64,000 nt of DNA from Kribbella jejuensis. Its GTDB lineage: Bacteria; Actinomycetota; Actinomycetes; Propionibacteriales; Kribbellaceae. The translations under genes were made by a program, and so were the position numbers. The stretch is taken from positions 3,100,001 to 3,164,000 of the forward strand of contig NZ_VFMM01000001.1 in NCBI RefSeq assembly GCF_006715085.1. Reading direction: 5' to 3'. A model generated the notes under the pieces. The model was not told the origin of the DNA, ran no database searches, and saw only the letters and a list, made by a program, of their open reading frames with translations. Position 1 is the first letter of the stretch. Each line of letters starts with the position of its first letter. Shown piece by piece: positions 49,226 through 59,208 of the stretch.

Positions 49226-49380
49226 GACTTCAGGGTGCCCCGGATGATCCGTCGCCGTCGCGAGCAGGTGCTCGGTGCGGTGCATCGGCGCGCTGGGGCG
49301 AGGGTCTCGATGCGGAGCATCGTGGCCCTCGGTCCAGTGCGGCGAGGTGCCGTGCCGAGTGCCGCGCAGTAGGCGACGGG

Positions 49381-49728
49381 TCATCCGGGGCGCCCTACCA
49401 ATCGGCGAAGGGCGCCGTCGACGTCCGCGACCAGTTCGTCGTACGACGAGGTGGCGGACGACGGCAGTGCGCGGACGACCGTCAGGCTGCCGGCCGGCAG
49501 ATCCGGGAGTCGCGTGGCCAGGACGGCACGCAGACGGCGGTGGACCCGGTTCCGCAGAACCGCGTTGCCCACCGCCTTGTTCACAACGAATCCGACGCGT
49601 GGGGGGCCGGGCTGCCCGGCCTCCGCCAGCACATGCAGGACCACCGCGCGTCGCGCCGCGCGCCGACCGGACCGGACGGCGCGACGGAAGTCGTCGGACC
49701 GGCGCAACCGGTTCGACGCGGGCAACAC
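49381..49728 (-). CDS. rnpA: Ribonuclease P protein component
   Basis: 115-residue basic RNase P protein: [47 protein letters not shown] and [24 protein letters not shown] at 49728 matches the family start; upstream frame extends through rpmH antisense and is not coding. It assists the RNA subunit in processing tRNA 5' ends. Sits 26 bases after rpmH. Confidence 0.95.
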   Translation of the reverse strand: MLPASNRLRRSDDFRRAVRSGRRAARRAVVLHVLAEAGQPGPPRVGFVVNKAVGNAVLRNRVHRRLRAVLATRLPDLPAGSLTVVRALPSSATSSYDELVADVDGALRRLVGRPG

Positions 49729-49754
49729 GAGGTGGTCACCGTCAGACAGGTCGC

Positions 49755-49892
49755 TCAGGCCGCGAGGCGCTGACGACCCTTGCCACGGCGGGCGGCGATG
49801 ATCGCGCGACCCGCACGGGTACGCATACGAAGACGGAAGCCGTGCTTCTTGTGCCGGCGACGGTTGTTCGGCTGGAACGTCCGCTTGCTCAC
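49755..49892 (-). CDS. rpmH: 50S ribosomal protein L34
   Basis: 45-residue ribosomal protein beginning [18 protein letters not shown] with the usual [31 protein letters not shown] end (conserved [15 protein letters not shown]). GTG start. Too short for many gene finders but unmistakable and in its conserved place between rnpA and dnaA, pointing away from dnaA. Confidence 0.97.
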   Translation of the reverse strand: MSKRTFQPNNRRRHKKHGFRLRMRTRAGRAIIAARRGKGRQRLAA

Positions 49893-50475
49893 TGGAATGA
49901 CTCCGGTTACTCGAGATCACAAATTTGTCGACAAATCCACTGATTGGATCTGTCCCTGGTGCAGCCCCGCGCAGGCATTGGAGAACCCAGAGGGTGGTCT
50001 CGCAGGGAGCGCAGCACGAAACGGCCGGCTCAACACCGACCGATCCACGGTACGTGGCTCCCTGTGGACAGGTCAAACCAGGTATCCCCAGGGTTTTCCA
50101 CAGCCTTGTGGACAGCGTAGTGGGTAACTGGTTGCCCGCGCCGTCGTCACTGTCCGGACCAGGTCGCAACACAGAGCGATCGCCAACCACGACTACGCTC
50201 CGGCGTCCACCCGACACGCCGCCGGTTGCCCCCAATTTCCTGTTCATAGCCTGTGGATGACGGCTTGAAGGTGGCTGGTCGGACTTGTTAGCGTCACTCC
50301 TTCACACCAGAGGTCCCACACCCCGCGATCGGTAACCAACCTGCTCCGGCGGTCGTTCACAACTGTGGACAACCGTGTGGACAGTGCGGCGGCACGGTGG
50401 TCTGGTCGAATGGTCGCGCCGCCCGGACACCCCCGGAACGCCGGCCACCGCAGCGATGGATTCGGGGAGCAACGC
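49893..50475. other. rpmH-dnaA intergenic region with DnaA boxes (part of origin)
   Basis: Contains divergent promoters for rpmH and dnaA and at least six DnaA-box-like nonamers: TGTGGACAG 50063, TTTTCCACA 50094, TGTGGACAG 50107, TGTGGATGA 50252, TGTGGACAA 50364 (perfect TTGTCCACA on the other strand) and TGTGGACAG 50376. Also ATTTGTCGACAAAT (49922-49935), a 14-base palindrome near the rpmH start, possibly a regulator site. Confidence 0.7.
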
Positions 50476-52986
50476 GTGGTCGAGGACCATTCCGCCAGTG
50501 CGGAATTCACAGCAGCGGAATTCGCACCGCCGGAATTCACCGGAGCCGAGCACCGGCCGGACCACGGAGCCGAGCATGGGACGGAGCACGGCGTCGAGCA
50601 TCGGACGGACCACGGTGTCGATCGCCGGCAGGATCTCCGGCCCGAACCCGATGACAGTCGTCCCGAACCCGAAGCGAACTTCCGGACCGAGGTACCGCCC
50701 GCGCCGGAGCCGAAGCCGCGGATGGACCCGGGCGACTACCTGAGCCCGTCGCTTCCGATCCCGATGCCCGAGCCGTCGGCCTTCGGGTACCGTCCCGCGC
50801 CGCCCCAGGCGCCGTACGGCTACCGGTCCGAGCTCGAGCGGGCCGCCACCGATCTCCCGGCCGGCCCATCCATGCCCACCGCGGGTACGGCGTACTTCGG
50901 TGCGGCCCCGGTCGTCGGCAACTACCGCCAACCAGAACCGGGCGCTGCCTGGGATGCGGCGGATTGGGGTACCGGCAGCGCAGCCGGCTCGGTACCGAAC
51001 GAGGGCGAGGCACGTGTGGACAACCCAAGCACGAACCAACGGTCATCGGACGACGGACCGGCCGCGGACCAACTGCCCGTCGAGCTCCCAGCAGCCGAGG
51101 CAGCCGAGGCAGCCGAGGCAGCCGCGCCACAGCAGCTCCCCGAGCAGCAGCACGTCGAGCAGCAGCACGTCCAGCAGCACTTCCAAGAGCAGCAGGTCCA
51201 CCAGCACGTCCAAGAGCAGCAGCTCCAGGAGCAGCGGCCCCAGCAACACCAGCCTCAACAGCAGCAGCCGCAGCAGCACGTGCCGCAGCAGGGTGTGCAG
51301 CAGCAGCGTCCGGCTGAGGTCGCGCCCGCTGTCACGGACCTTGGTGAGGGTTGGGCGCGAGTGCTCGCCGGCCTGCCGCCGAACCAGCGTGCCTGGCTGA
51401 CCAACTCCCGCCCGGTGACCCTGCACGAGAGCACCGCGATCGTCGCCGTCCCCGACGACTTCACCCGCGGTCAGCTGGAGACCCGACTCCGCCCGGACCT
51501 CGAGCGCATCCTCACCGAGAGCTTCGGTCGCGACATCCGCATCGCCGTCACCGTCGACCCGTCGCTCGACCCCGAACTCCGCGAACAGCAAGCCGCCCAG
51601 CAACGCCCTCAACAGCAAGCACAACAGCACAGCCAGCAGCAGGTCCAGCAGCACCCGCTCCAACAGCCGGCGCTCCAGCAGCCCCAGCAACCCCAGCAGG
51701 CGCCACAACCGCAGTACCAACAGCCCGTCCAGCAGCAGCCCCCGCCAGTACGCGAGCCGCTGCGCACCGACGGCGCCTACCAGCCGACGATCCAGTCCGC
51801 GCTGACCGACCCGGACAACGGCACCCAGTTCAACCCGCCGCAGCCGCAGTACGAACAGCCTGCCCCGCAGCAGACGTTCGGCCAGCCGCTCGGTTCGGTC
51901 GCGCCGCCCCCCGGCGGTTCGAACCAGCAGGCCACCGAGGCGCAGGGCGAGGCCAGGCTGAACCCGAAGTACACGTTCGAGACCTTCGTCATCGGTAGCT
52001 CGAACCGGTTCGCGCACGCGGCCGCCGTCGCGGTCGCCGAGGCACCGGGCAAGGCATACAACCCGCAGCTGATCTACGGCGACTCCGGTCTGGGCAAGAC
52101 GCACCTGCTGCACGCGATCGGCCACTACGTACGCAGTCTCTACACCGGTGCGCGCGTCCGGTACGTCTCCAGCGAAGAGTTCACGAACGACTTCATCAAC
52201 GCGATCCGCGACGACAAGGCGTCCCAGTTCCAGCGCCGGTACCGCGACGTCGACGTACTGCTGATCGACGACATCCAGTTCCTGGAAGGCAAGATCCAGA
52301 CCCAGGAAGAGTTCTTCCACACCTTCAACACGCTGCACAACGCGAACAAGCAGATCGTGATCAGCTCCGACCGCGCGCCGAAACGCCTGGAGGCGTTGGA
52401 GGACCGGCTCCGGAACCGGTTCGAGTGGGGCCTGATCACCGACATCCAGCCGCCCGACCTGGAGACCCGGATCGCGATCCTGCGGAAGAAGGCGGCCACC
52501 GAGCGGCTGACCGCTCCGCCGGAGGTGCTGGAGTTCATCGCGTCGAAGGTGCAGACCAACATCCGTGAACTCGAGGGCGCCCTGATCCGGGTCACCGCGT
52601 TCGCGAGCCTGAACAGGCAGCCCGTCGACCTGAGCCTGGCCGAGATCGTGCTGAAGGACCTCATCCCCGAAGGCAGCAAGCCCGAGGTGACCGCGAGCAT
52701 GATCATGGGCCAGACCGCGTCGTACTTCGGTCTCTCGATCGACGACCTCTGCGGATCGAGCCGGAGCCGCGTTCTCGTCACCGCCCGGCAGATCGCCATG
52801 TATCTGTGCCGCGAGCTCACCGATCTGTCGCTGCCGAAGATCGGCCAGCAGTTCGGCGGCCGCGACCACACCACGGTCATGCACGCGGAGCGGAAGATCC
52901 GGCAGCTGATGTCCGAGCGACGCAGCGTTTTCAACCAGGTGACCGAGCTGACGAACCGGATCAAACACCAGGCGAAGCAGCAGTAA
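50476..52986 (+). CDS. dnaA: Chromosomal replication initiator DnaA with long N-terminal extension
   Basis: Initiator AAA+ ATPase. Numbering from the earliest in-frame GTG (50365), domain I is about 323-410 ([19 protein letters not shown]), domain II about 411-530 is Gln-rich, Walker [10 protein letters not shown] is 572-580, Walker [10 protein letters not shown] follows, and the DnaA-box recognition signature [15 protein letters not shown] starts about 831. I place the start at GTG 50476 (GGGGAG six bases upstream, about 836 residues); GTGs at 50365/50377 lie inside DnaA boxes and lack ribosome sites. About 285 residues before domain I are coding by their third-position bias: His/Glu repeats, a Pro-rich part, then QQ-rich sequence. 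Such an extension is very unusual for DnaA. Confidence 0.95.
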   Translation: MVEDHSASAEFTAAEFAPPEFTGAEHRPDHGAEHGTEHGVEHRTDHGVDRRQDLRPEPDDSRPEPEANFRTEVPPAPEPKPRMDPGDYLSPSLPIPMPEPSAFGYRPAPPQAPYGYRSELERAATDLPAGPSMPTAGTAYFGAAPVVGNYRQPEPGAAWDAADWGTGSAAGSVPNEGEARVDNPSTNQRSSDDGPAADQLPVELPAAEAAEAAEAAAPQQLPEQQHVEQQHVQQHFQEQQVHQHVQEQQLQEQRPQQHQPQQQQPQQHVPQQGVQQQRPAEVAPAVTDLGEGWARVLAGLPPNQRAWLTNSRPVTLHESTAIVAVPDDFTRGQLETRLRPDLERILTESFGRDIRIAVTVDPSLDPELREQQAAQQRPQQQAQQHSQQQVQQHPLQQPALQQPQQPQQAPQPQYQQPVQQQPPPVREPLRTDGAYQPTIQSALTDPDNGTQFNPPQPQYEQPAPQQTFGQPLGSVAPPPGGSNQQATEAQGEARLNPKYTFETFVIGSSNRFAHAAAVAVAEAPGKAYNPQLIYGDSGLGKTHLLHAIGHYVRSLYTGARVRYVSSEEFTNDFINAIRDDKASQFQRRYRDVDVLLIDDIQFLEGKIQTQEEFFHTFNTLHNANKQIVISSDRAPKRLEALEDRLRNRFEWGLITDIQPPDLETRIAILRKKAATERLTAPPEVLEFIASKVQTNIRELEGALIRVTAFASLNRQPVDLSLAEIVLKDLIPEGSKPEVTASMIMGQTASYFGLSIDDLCGSSRSRVLVTARQIAMYLCRELTDLSLPKIGQQFGGRDHTTVMHAERKIRQLMSERRSVFNQVTELTNRIKHQAKQQ

Positions 52987-53466
52987 TCCGGACACACAGG
53001 CTGGGGACACAGCTGTGGAAAACTGTGGGTATCGCCGTGGAAAGCTCCGTCCACCTTGTGGATTCGCTGTGGGGACAGAATTCTCTGTCCACGGCTGTCC
53101 TCAACCCAAGCGGAGACTGTCCACACGGCGTCCACACGCGGATTTGGGGTCTGACCTGCGAAGTCGCCGCTTTTCCACAGTATCCACCGGTGCTAAGAAC
53201 ACTATGGGATCTATAGAGAGCTCGAAGGCCACAAAACGATCGAGCGGCCCGATCTGGGGAAAACCCCGATCTCGCGCCGGCTTGCCGGACCTGTCAGGCT
53301 GTTCCCGGAGGCACCGAACGCAGCAACAGCACGAGCACCAAGAGCACGACCGGTACGACGCCGACGCGACCCGCCCGAAGCGCTACGTCTGGCCCGATTG
53401 GCGCACAGCACACTTGTCCGTGGCAGGATCTGCCTGGCACACAGCCGAAACAGGAGGCACCCAGCG
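52987..53466. other. oriC: Replication origin oriC (dnaA-dnaN intergenic)
   Basis: 480 bases with at least eight DnaA-box-like nonamers on both strands: TGTGGAAAA 53014, TGTGGGTAT 53024, TGTGGATTC 53057, CTGTCCACG 53085, CTGTCCACA 53117, GCGTCCACA 53128, TTTTCCACA 53171, GTATCCACC 53180. A relatively AT-rich stretch (about 53190-53245, CTAAGAACACTATGGGATCTATAG-like) follows the boxes and could be the unwinding element. Location matches Streptomyces and mycobacterial origins. Confidence 0.85.
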
Positions 53467-54612
53467 GTGAAGTTTCGCGTCGAGCGCGACGTACTGGCCG
53501 AGTCGGTGGCCTGGGCCGCGCGCAGTTTGCCCAGTCGTCCCAGCGTCCCGATCCTTGCCGGCCTTCTGGTCGAGGCCGAGGACGGGCAGATCACCCTGTC
53601 CGGCTTCGACTACGAGACCTCGGTGCGGGTCACTGTGCCCGCGCAGGTTGCCGACTCCGGTAAGTGCCTGATCTCCGGCCGGCTGGTCGCCGACATCTCC
53701 AAGAGCCTTCCGAACCAGCCCGTGGACGTCGCCGTGGACGGCGCGAAGGCACAGGTCACCTGTGGCAGCTCGCGCTTCACACTGCAGACGCTTCCGACCG
53801 AGGAATATCCGGCCCTGCCGGAGCTTCCGGCCGCCAGCGGCACGGTGAAGGCCGACGTCTTCGCCCAGGCCGTCTCGCAGGTCGTCACCGCGGCCGGCCG
53901 GGAGGACACCCTTCCGGTGCTGACCGGGGTCCGGGTCGAGATCGAGGGCTCCACGATCTCCCTGCTGGCCACCGACCGGTACCGGTTGGCGATCCGTGAG
54001 CTCGAGTGGAACCCGGAGTCTCCCGACGCGTCCGCGGCCGCGCTGGTGCCGGCCCGGGTGCTGTCCGAGACCGCGAAGGCCATGACCGGCTCCGACGTGA
54101 CCGTGTCGCTGGCCGCGCCCGGCAGCGGCGACGGCATCGTCGGCTTCGAGGGTCAGGTGTCCGGTGGCAACCGGCGCGCCACCACCCGGTTGCTGGACGG
54201 CGAGTTCCCGAAGGTCCGCGGCATCATCCCGACCGACGCGGCGATCGCGACCCGGGTCCGGATCGACACCGCGACGCTGGTCGAGGCGGTCAAGCGGGTC
54301 GCCCTGGTCGCGGAGCGCAACGCCCCGGTCCGGCTGACCTTCGACGAGGACAGCGTGACGCTGGACGCCGGCAGCGGCGACGAGGCGCAGGCGTCGGAGT
54401 CGCTGGAGGCCCGCGTGGTCGGCGATCCGGTGACCGTAGGCTTCAACCCGACGTACCTGCTCGACGGTCTCGGTGCGATCGGTACGCCGGTCGCGCACCT
54501 GGCCTTCACGCAGGCGACGAAGCCGGCCGAACTGACCGGTGTGCGGGACTTCGACGGCGAACCGATCACTGAGTTCCGGTACGTGCTGATGCCGGTCCGC
54601 CTGAACAGCTGA
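53467..54612 (+). CDS. dnaN: DNA polymerase III beta sliding clamp
   Basis: 381 residues. Three clamp domains: KFRVERDVLAESVAWAARSLP at the start, DTLPVLTGVRVEIEGSTISLLATDRYRLAIRELEW in the middle and the C-terminal FNPTYLLDGLGAI ending RYVLMPVRLNS. Tethers the polymerase to DNA as a dimeric ring. GTG at 53467 is preceded by CAGGAGG; the longer frame to 53398 lies in origin DNA. Confidence 0.97.
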   Translation: MKFRVERDVLAESVAWAARSLPSRPSVPILAGLLVEAEDGQITLSGFDYETSVRVTVPAQVADSGKCLISGRLVADISKSLPNQPVDVAVDGAKAQVTCGSSRFTLQTLPTEEYPALPELPAASGTVKADVFAQAVSQVVTAAGREDTLPVLTGVRVEIEGSTISLLATDRYRLAIRELEWNPESPDASAAALVPARVLSETAKAMTGSDVTVSLAAPGSGDGIVGFEGQVSGGNRRATTRLLDGEFPKVRGIIPTDAAIATRVRIDTATLVEAVKRVALVAERNAPVRLTFDEDSVTLDAGSGDEAQASESLEARVVGDPVTVGFNPTYLLDGLGAIGTPVAHLAFTQATKPAELTGVRDFDGEPITEFRYVLMPVRLNS

Positions 54613-54637
54613 AAGCCAACAGAACAAGGGGATTCAG

Positions 54638-55558
54638 ATGGAGCTCGGCCTTGTCGGTCTCGGCAGGATGGGCGGCAACATGCGCCAGCGGATCCGCAAC
54701 GCGGGCCACACCGTGGTCGGGTTCGACCACAACCAGGAGATCTCCGACGCCAAGGATCTTGCCGACATGGTCGGCAAGCTGACCGCCGGAGACCAGCCGA
54801 AGGTGGTCTGGGTGATGGTGCCGGTGCAGGCGATCGACGGGGTCGTCACCGAGCTGGCCGAGCTGCTGTCCCCCGGTGACATCGTGATCGACGGCGGCAA
54901 CAGCCGCTGGACCGACGACACCCGCCGCGCCGCCCAGCTCGCCGAGAAGGACATCCGCTTCGTCGACTGCGGCGTTTCCGGCGGTGTCTGGGGCCTGGAG
55001 AACGGCTACGCGCTGATGTGCGGCGGCGACAAGGAGACCGTCGACGTGGTGATGCCGATCTTCGAGGCGCTCAAGCCCGAGGGTGAGTTCGGCTTCGTGC
55101 ACGCCGGCAAGGTCGGCGCCGGGCACTTCTCGAAGATGGTCCACAACGGCATCGAGTACGGCATCATGCAGGCCTACGCCGAGGGCTACGAGCTGCTCGA
55201 GGCCGCCGACATCGTGGAGAACGTCCCGGAGGCGTTCGAGTCCTGGCGCGAGGGCACCGTGATCCGGTCCTGGCTGCTGGACCTGCTCGTCGCCTCACTC
55301 AAGGACGACAGCCACCTGGCCAAGATCCGCGGGTATGCCGACGACTCCGGCGAGGGCCGCTGGACCGTCGAGGCCGCGATCGACCACGCGGTCCCGATGC
55401 CGGCCATCTCGGCCGCGCTGTTCGCCCGGTTCGCGTCCCGGCAGGAGGACTCGCCGGCGATGAAGGCGATCGCCGCGATGCGCAACCAGTTCGGTGGTCA
55501 CGCCGTGAAGGGCGCCGAGGCAGCCGACCCGTCGTACGCCACCCCGCCGAAGCACTGA
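54638..55558 (+). CDS. gnd: 6-phosphogluconate dehydrogenase (decarboxylating), short form
   Basis: 306-residue NAD-type 6-phosphogluconate dehydrogenase (YqeC/GndA short class). N-terminal [18 protein letters not shown] binds the nucleotide, [16 protein letters not shown] and [20 protein letters not shown] form the substrate pocket, and the catalytic Lys lies in [18 protein letters not shown]. Catalyses the oxidative pentose phosphate step. Between dnaN and recF, as usual in Actinobacteria. Confidence 0.96.
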   Translation: MELGLVGLGRMGGNMRQRIRNAGHTVVGFDHNQEISDAKDLADMVGKLTAGDQPKVVWVMVPVQAIDGVVTELAELLSPGDIVIDGGNSRWTDDTRRAAQLAEKDIRFVDCGVSGGVWGLENGYALMCGGDKETVDVVMPIFEALKPEGEFGFVHAGKVGAGHFSKMVHNGIEYGIMQAYAEGYELLEAADIVENVPEAFESWREGTVIRSWLLDLLVASLKDDSHLAKIRGYADDSGEGRWTVEAAIDHAVPMPAISAALFARFASRQEDSPAMKAIAAMRNQFGGHAVKGAEAADPSYATPPKH

Positions 55559-55559
55559 G

Positions 55560-56699
55560 GTGTACGTCACCGCCCTGGGTCTGCTCGACTTCCGGTCCTA
55601 CCAGCAGGCGGAGGTCCAGCTCACTGAGGGCGTGACGGCCTTCGTCGGTCCGAACGGCCACGGCAAGACCAACCTGGTGGAGGCGATCCACTACACCGCG
55701 ACACTCGGTTCGCACCGGGTGGCCAACGACGCACCGCTGGTGCGCGCCGGCGCCACCCGGGCGATCGTGCGGACCGAGATCCGCAGCCAGTACGACCGGG
55801 ACGTGGTCGTCGAGCTGGAGATCAACCCGGGCAAGGCGAACCGGGCCCGGATCAACCGCTCGCCGGTACCGCGGCCACGCGAGGTACTCGGGCTGCTGCG
55901 GACCGTGCTGTTCGCGCCGGAGGATCTCGCGCTGGTGAAGGGCGACCCGTCCGAGCGGCGCCGGTTCCTCGACGAGCTGCTGACGCTGCGGGCGCCGCGG
56001 ATGGCCGGCGTACGGCAGGACTACGACCGGGTGCTCAAGCAACGGAACTCCTTGCTCCGGAGCGCCTCGCAGGCTCGTCGGCAGAACCGGTCGAGCGCCG
56101 CCGAGGGACAGCTGCGGACGCTCGAGGTGTGGGACTCGCACCTCGCCCGCAGCGGGGCCGAGCTGCTCGCGACCCGGCTGGAGCTGCTGGAAGCCCTGCG
56201 CCCGCTGGTGTCCAGCTCGTACGACGCTGTTGCCCGAGGCAAGGGTGACGCCCGGCTCGAGTACAAGTCGTCGGTACTGCTCGAGCCCGGCATCGCGTCC
56301 CGGGAGCAGCTCGAGGAGGTCCTGCTCGCCGCCGTACGGGAGAAGCGGCAGGACGAGCTGGACCGCGGCGTATCGCTGGTCGGGCCGCACCGCGACGACG
56401 TCGTCCTCGGGCTCGGGGATCTGCCCGCGAAGGGGTACGCGAGCCACGGCGAGTCCTGGTCGTTCGCGCTCGCGTTGCGGCTCGCGTCGTACGAACTGCT
56501 CCGCGCTGATGGCGGCGAACCGGTGCTGATCCTCGACGACGTGTTCGCCGAGCTGGACTCGCAGCGCCGGGACCGGTTGGCCGAGCTGGTCGCACCGGCC
56601 GAGCAGGTGCTGGTGACCGCTGCGGTCGGCGCTGACGTGCCCGCTGAGCTCAGTGGGGCGCGCTTCGAGGTGGGTGAGGGGGTCGTTCAGCGTGCCTGA
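55560..56699 (+). CDS. recF: DNA replication and repair protein RecF
   Basis: 379-residue SMC-like ATPase that loads RecA at gaps with RecO and RecR. Walker A is [16 protein letters not shown], the signature lies near [16 protein letters not shown], and Walker B is [23 protein letters not shown] start one base after gnd. Its stop overlaps the dciA start by eight bases. Confidence 0.96.
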   Translation: MYVTALGLLDFRSYQQAEVQLTEGVTAFVGPNGHGKTNLVEAIHYTATLGSHRVANDAPLVRAGATRAIVRTEIRSQYDRDVVVELEINPGKANRARINRSPVPRPREVLGLLRTVLFAPEDLALVKGDPSERRRFLDELLTLRAPRMAGVRQDYDRVLKQRNSLLRSASQARRQNRSSAAEGQLRTLEVWDSHLARSGAELLATRLELLEALRPLVSSSYDAVARGKGDARLEYKSSVLLEPGIASREQLEEVLLAAVREKRQDELDRGVSLVGPHRDDVVLGLGDLPAKGYASHGESWSFALALRLASYELLRADGGEPVLILDDVFAELDSQRRDRLAELVAPAEQVLVTAAVGADVPAELSGARFEVGEGVVQRA

Positions 56700-57243
56700 A
56701 CCCCCGGATTCCTCTGAGAACGTCCCTGAGAACGAAGAAGAGCACGATAAGCAGGGCCTCGATCTGGCCAAGTCGCTGGCCGGACGGCTCAAGCAGCAGG
56801 CGGCCAAGGGCGGCATCAAGCCGGTCAAGCGCCGCCGCCGGCCGCGCATCGACGGCGCGCAGATCAGCAGCGCCCGGCCCGACGACCGCGACCCGCAGCG
56901 GCTGACCAACACGCTCGGCCGGCTGATGCGCGACCAGGGCTGGGAGGTCGACGTCGCCGTCCACGGCGTGATGGCCCGCTGGCAGACCATCGTCGGCCCC
57001 GAGATGGCCGAGCACTGCAAGCCGGAGTCGTACGACGACACCGTGCTCACGGTCCGTACGTCGTCCACCGCGTGGAAGGTGCAGCTCGACCTGCTCGTCC
57101 CGCAGCTCCTCTTCCGCCTGAATGCCGAGCTCGGCGAGGGCACTGTCACCCAGGTCAAGGTGCTCGGCCCCAACACCTACACCTGGCGCAAGGGCACCCG
57201 CACCGTCCGCGGCGGCCGCGGCCCACGGGACACCTACGGATAA
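56692..57243 (+). CDS. dciA: DciA-like (DUF721) helicase loader
   Basis: 183 residues. The DUF721 domain (about 75-165) shows [37 protein letters not shown], then [21 protein letters not shown] and [18 protein letters not shown]. An acidic then basic N-terminal part precedes it ([20 protein letters not shown]). DciA proteins load the DnaB helicase in bacteria without DnaC. GTG at 56692 overlaps recF and has a GAGGGGG site upstream. Confidence 0.92.
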   Translation: MPEPPDSSENVPENEEEHDKQGLDLAKSLAGRLKQQAAKGGIKPVKRRRRPRIDGAQISSARPDDRDPQRLTNTLGRLMRDQGWEVDVAVHGVMARWQTIVGPEMAEHCKPESYDDTVLTVRTSSTAWKVQLDLLVPQLLFRLNAELGEGTVTQVKVLGPNTYTWRKGTRTVRGGRGPRDTYG

Positions 57244-57291
57244 CGGGCTCGATTGCTCCGGCGACCCAGGGCTCCCCTAGGATCAGGCGCG

Positions 57292-58638
57292 ATGCGCACG
57301 CTCGTCGACGGCTTTCGCGAGATGGTCCACCTGATCGGGGATACGTTCCGGCTCTGGTGGAAGAACGTGCTGCCCATGAGTACGTGGTGGGTGGCCGGCT
57401 TCCTCGGCTTCACCGTCTGCTCGCAGGGTGCGATCTGGCTGGCCAAGCACCTGCATTCGAGTCTCGGTACCGGCCTGTTCGCGGTCGGGGTGCTGCTGCA
57501 GATCACCGCGACCGTCGGCATGATCCGGACCTGCGCGATGTCGCTGTACCGCTGGCGGGACGCGGCGAGCAGCGAGGCCGAGGAGACCTCGGACCCGACG
57601 CAGCGCGGGGTGCTCGAGTTGCTGGCCGTCACGCTGCTGCCGCTCGTCGCGGTCTGGTCGGCCTGGGGATTCTTCGACGACCAGGTCAGCCAGCTGAGCG
57701 CGACGTACCTGGTCCAGAACGGCGCCCAGCAAGGTTCGGGATTCTTCAAGGTAGGAATCCACAGCTGGCACAACTATCTCCCGGCGCTCATCATCCTGCT
57801 GGTGCTCCGCCGGGTGCTGCAGTCGGTCGATGACCGGTGGCCGAGCCGCCCGGTCAAGTTCGCCCAGGTGTGGGCGGAGTCGTTCTTCGTGCTGCTGACC
57901 TTCGTGATCACGCCGTTCGCGGTCGCGGAAGGCAAGCTGTGGTTCAAGGACCGGAGCTTCTGGTACTGGTCGCTGGACTGGTGGGACGGCTTCAAGAACG
58001 TCTTCGAGAAGATCCACATCCCGATCCCGGCCGGTATCGAGTTCCTCTGGGGCTTCTTCTGGGACTCGCTCTGGCCGTTGTTCAAGGACGGCATCGCCGA
58101 GCCGCTGACCTGGCTGGCGATCACCACGGTGGTCTTCGGCCACCGCGTGCTGTCCAGTGGAGGCGTCTTCCGTGGTACCCGGCTCGAGCAGCGGCTCGGC
58201 GCCAGGAGTGCCCAGCAGGAGGAGGCGCAGCGGAGCCGGTTCGTCGGCCTGACGGCCAAGGCACCGGATCTGTTGCTGGGCGGACTGCGGGAGAAGTTCT
58301 ACCCGGCGCTCAACGCGTTCCGGCTGCTGGCCCGGGTGGGGCCGGTGTTCCTCGGTGTGGTGTGCCTGGTCTACACGCTCTGGCTCCTCGCCGACGACTG
58401 GGCGTTCGTCGCGATCCAGCGGCTGATCGGCATCCACGGCCAGTACTGGGGACTGATGAACATGGAGATCTCCAGCCTGATCCAGGGCCTGGTCTTCGAG
58501 CCACTTCGGATCGCGCTGCTGGCCGCCGCGTTCGACCTGTGCATCTCGGTCGGCAGCGAGCGCCGAGTCGAGGCCAAGGCGATTGCCGCCGCCAAGGCCC
58601 CGAAGCAGACCCCGCAGCCGGTCCCGGCCAACGCCTGA
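57292..58638 (+). CDS. Multi-pass membrane protein of unknown function
   Basis: 448 residues with about six helices spread through the protein (for example WWVAGFLGFTVCSQGAIWLA, LLAVTLLPLVAVWSAWGFF, PALIILLVLRRVLQ, FFVLLTFVITPFAVA) and large Trp-rich loops (FWYWSLDWWDGFKNVFE). No signature recognised. ATG at 57292 chosen because the preceding codons are not hydrophobic. Same strand as dciA and gyrB, in front of three leftward genes; the tail ends in Lys/Ala/Pro-rich sequence. Confidence 0.85.
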   Translation: MRTLVDGFREMVHLIGDTFRLWWKNVLPMSTWWVAGFLGFTVCSQGAIWLAKHLHSSLGTGLFAVGVLLQITATVGMIRTCAMSLYRWRDAASSEAEETSDPTQRGVLELLAVTLLPLVAVWSAWGFFDDQVSQLSATYLVQNGAQQGSGFFKVGIHSWHNYLPALIILLVLRRVLQSVDDRWPSRPVKFAQVWAESFFVLLTFVITPFAVAEGKLWFKDRSFWYWSLDWWDGFKNVFEKIHIPIPAGIEFLWGFFWDSLWPLFKDGIAEPLTWLAITTVVFGHRVLSSGGVFRGTRLEQRLGARSAQQEEAQRSRFVGLTAKAPDLLLGGLREKFYPALNAFRLLARVGPVFLGVVCLVYTLWLLADDWAFVAIQRLIGIHGQYWGLMNMEISSLIQGLVFEPLRIALLAAAFDLCISVGSERRVEAKAIAAAKAPKQTPQPVPANA

Positions 58639-58650
58639 CCCGGGCGCCGG

Positions 58651-59208
58651 TCAGGGCGTGATCAGCACCCGCTTGTGCAGGTAGAAGTCCTCGGTGGTGA
58701 TCCCGACCAGATTCGGTACGTCGTTCTTCGGCACGATGTAGATCTTCGCGATCTGGGCCGGCTTGTCCATCGTGAACGGATGGTCGTCGTCACCGCAGTA
58801 CGTCGGTAGCGGGTAGCCGTACGCCTGGGTGTCGTCCCAGGTGTTCCCCTTGCTGTCGCGCAGCACCGCGTCGCAGGTGAAACCGCGATCCTTGAGGTAC
58901 GTACCCTGTTTCGGCGTGACCGTGATCGAGGCCACGACGATGGTGGTCCCGGCCGGGCCGGCGAGGTCGATCGGTTCGCCCTTGTCGTCCAGGATCGTGG
59001 TGTAGGCCTTCAACGAGTCGAGTTTCCACTCGACGTTCGACACCGTCACCGGGCCTTGGCTGACGACCTGGTCGATCCGGCCCTGTTCGTACACCCGTTC
59101 GTCGTCGCTGAGGTACGGACGCACCATCACGAACGTCGCGAGCGCGAGCAGCGCGACCAGCACCAGGATCTGTACGACCAGCCGGGTCGCCCGGCCGCCG
59201 ATCGTCAC
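58651..59208 (-). CDS. Membrane-anchored exported protein, unknown
   Basis: 185 residues: N-terminal helix (VVQILVLVALLALATFVMV, about 10-28) and an exported beta-rich domain with strands VTVSNVEWKLDSLKAY and TTIVVASITVTP, plus cysteines in FTCDAVLRD and PTYCGDDD that could pair. Last of three leftward genes with the same layout; GTG start overlaps the middle gene's stop (GTGA). Resembles DUF4352-type folds in pattern only. Function unknown. Confidence 0.78.
   Translation of the reverse strand: MTIGGRATRLVVQILVLVALLALATFVMVRPYLSDDERVYEQGRIDQVVSQGPVTVSNVEWKLDSLKAYTTILDDKGEPIDLAGPAGTTIVVASITVTPKQGTYLKDRGFTCDAVLRDSKGNTWDDTQAYGYPLPTYCGDDDHPFTMDKPAQIAKIYIVPKNDVPNLVGITTEDFYLHKRVLITP

Noticed and set aside
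51043..53010. 655-codon open frame antisense to dnaA
   Set aside because: It mirrors the Gln-rich and AAA+ coding of dnaA on the other strand, has no domain, and reflects high GC suppressing stop codons.
53398..53466. Upstream extension of dnaN
   Set aside because: Lies in origin DNA and adds residues before the universal start KFRVERD.
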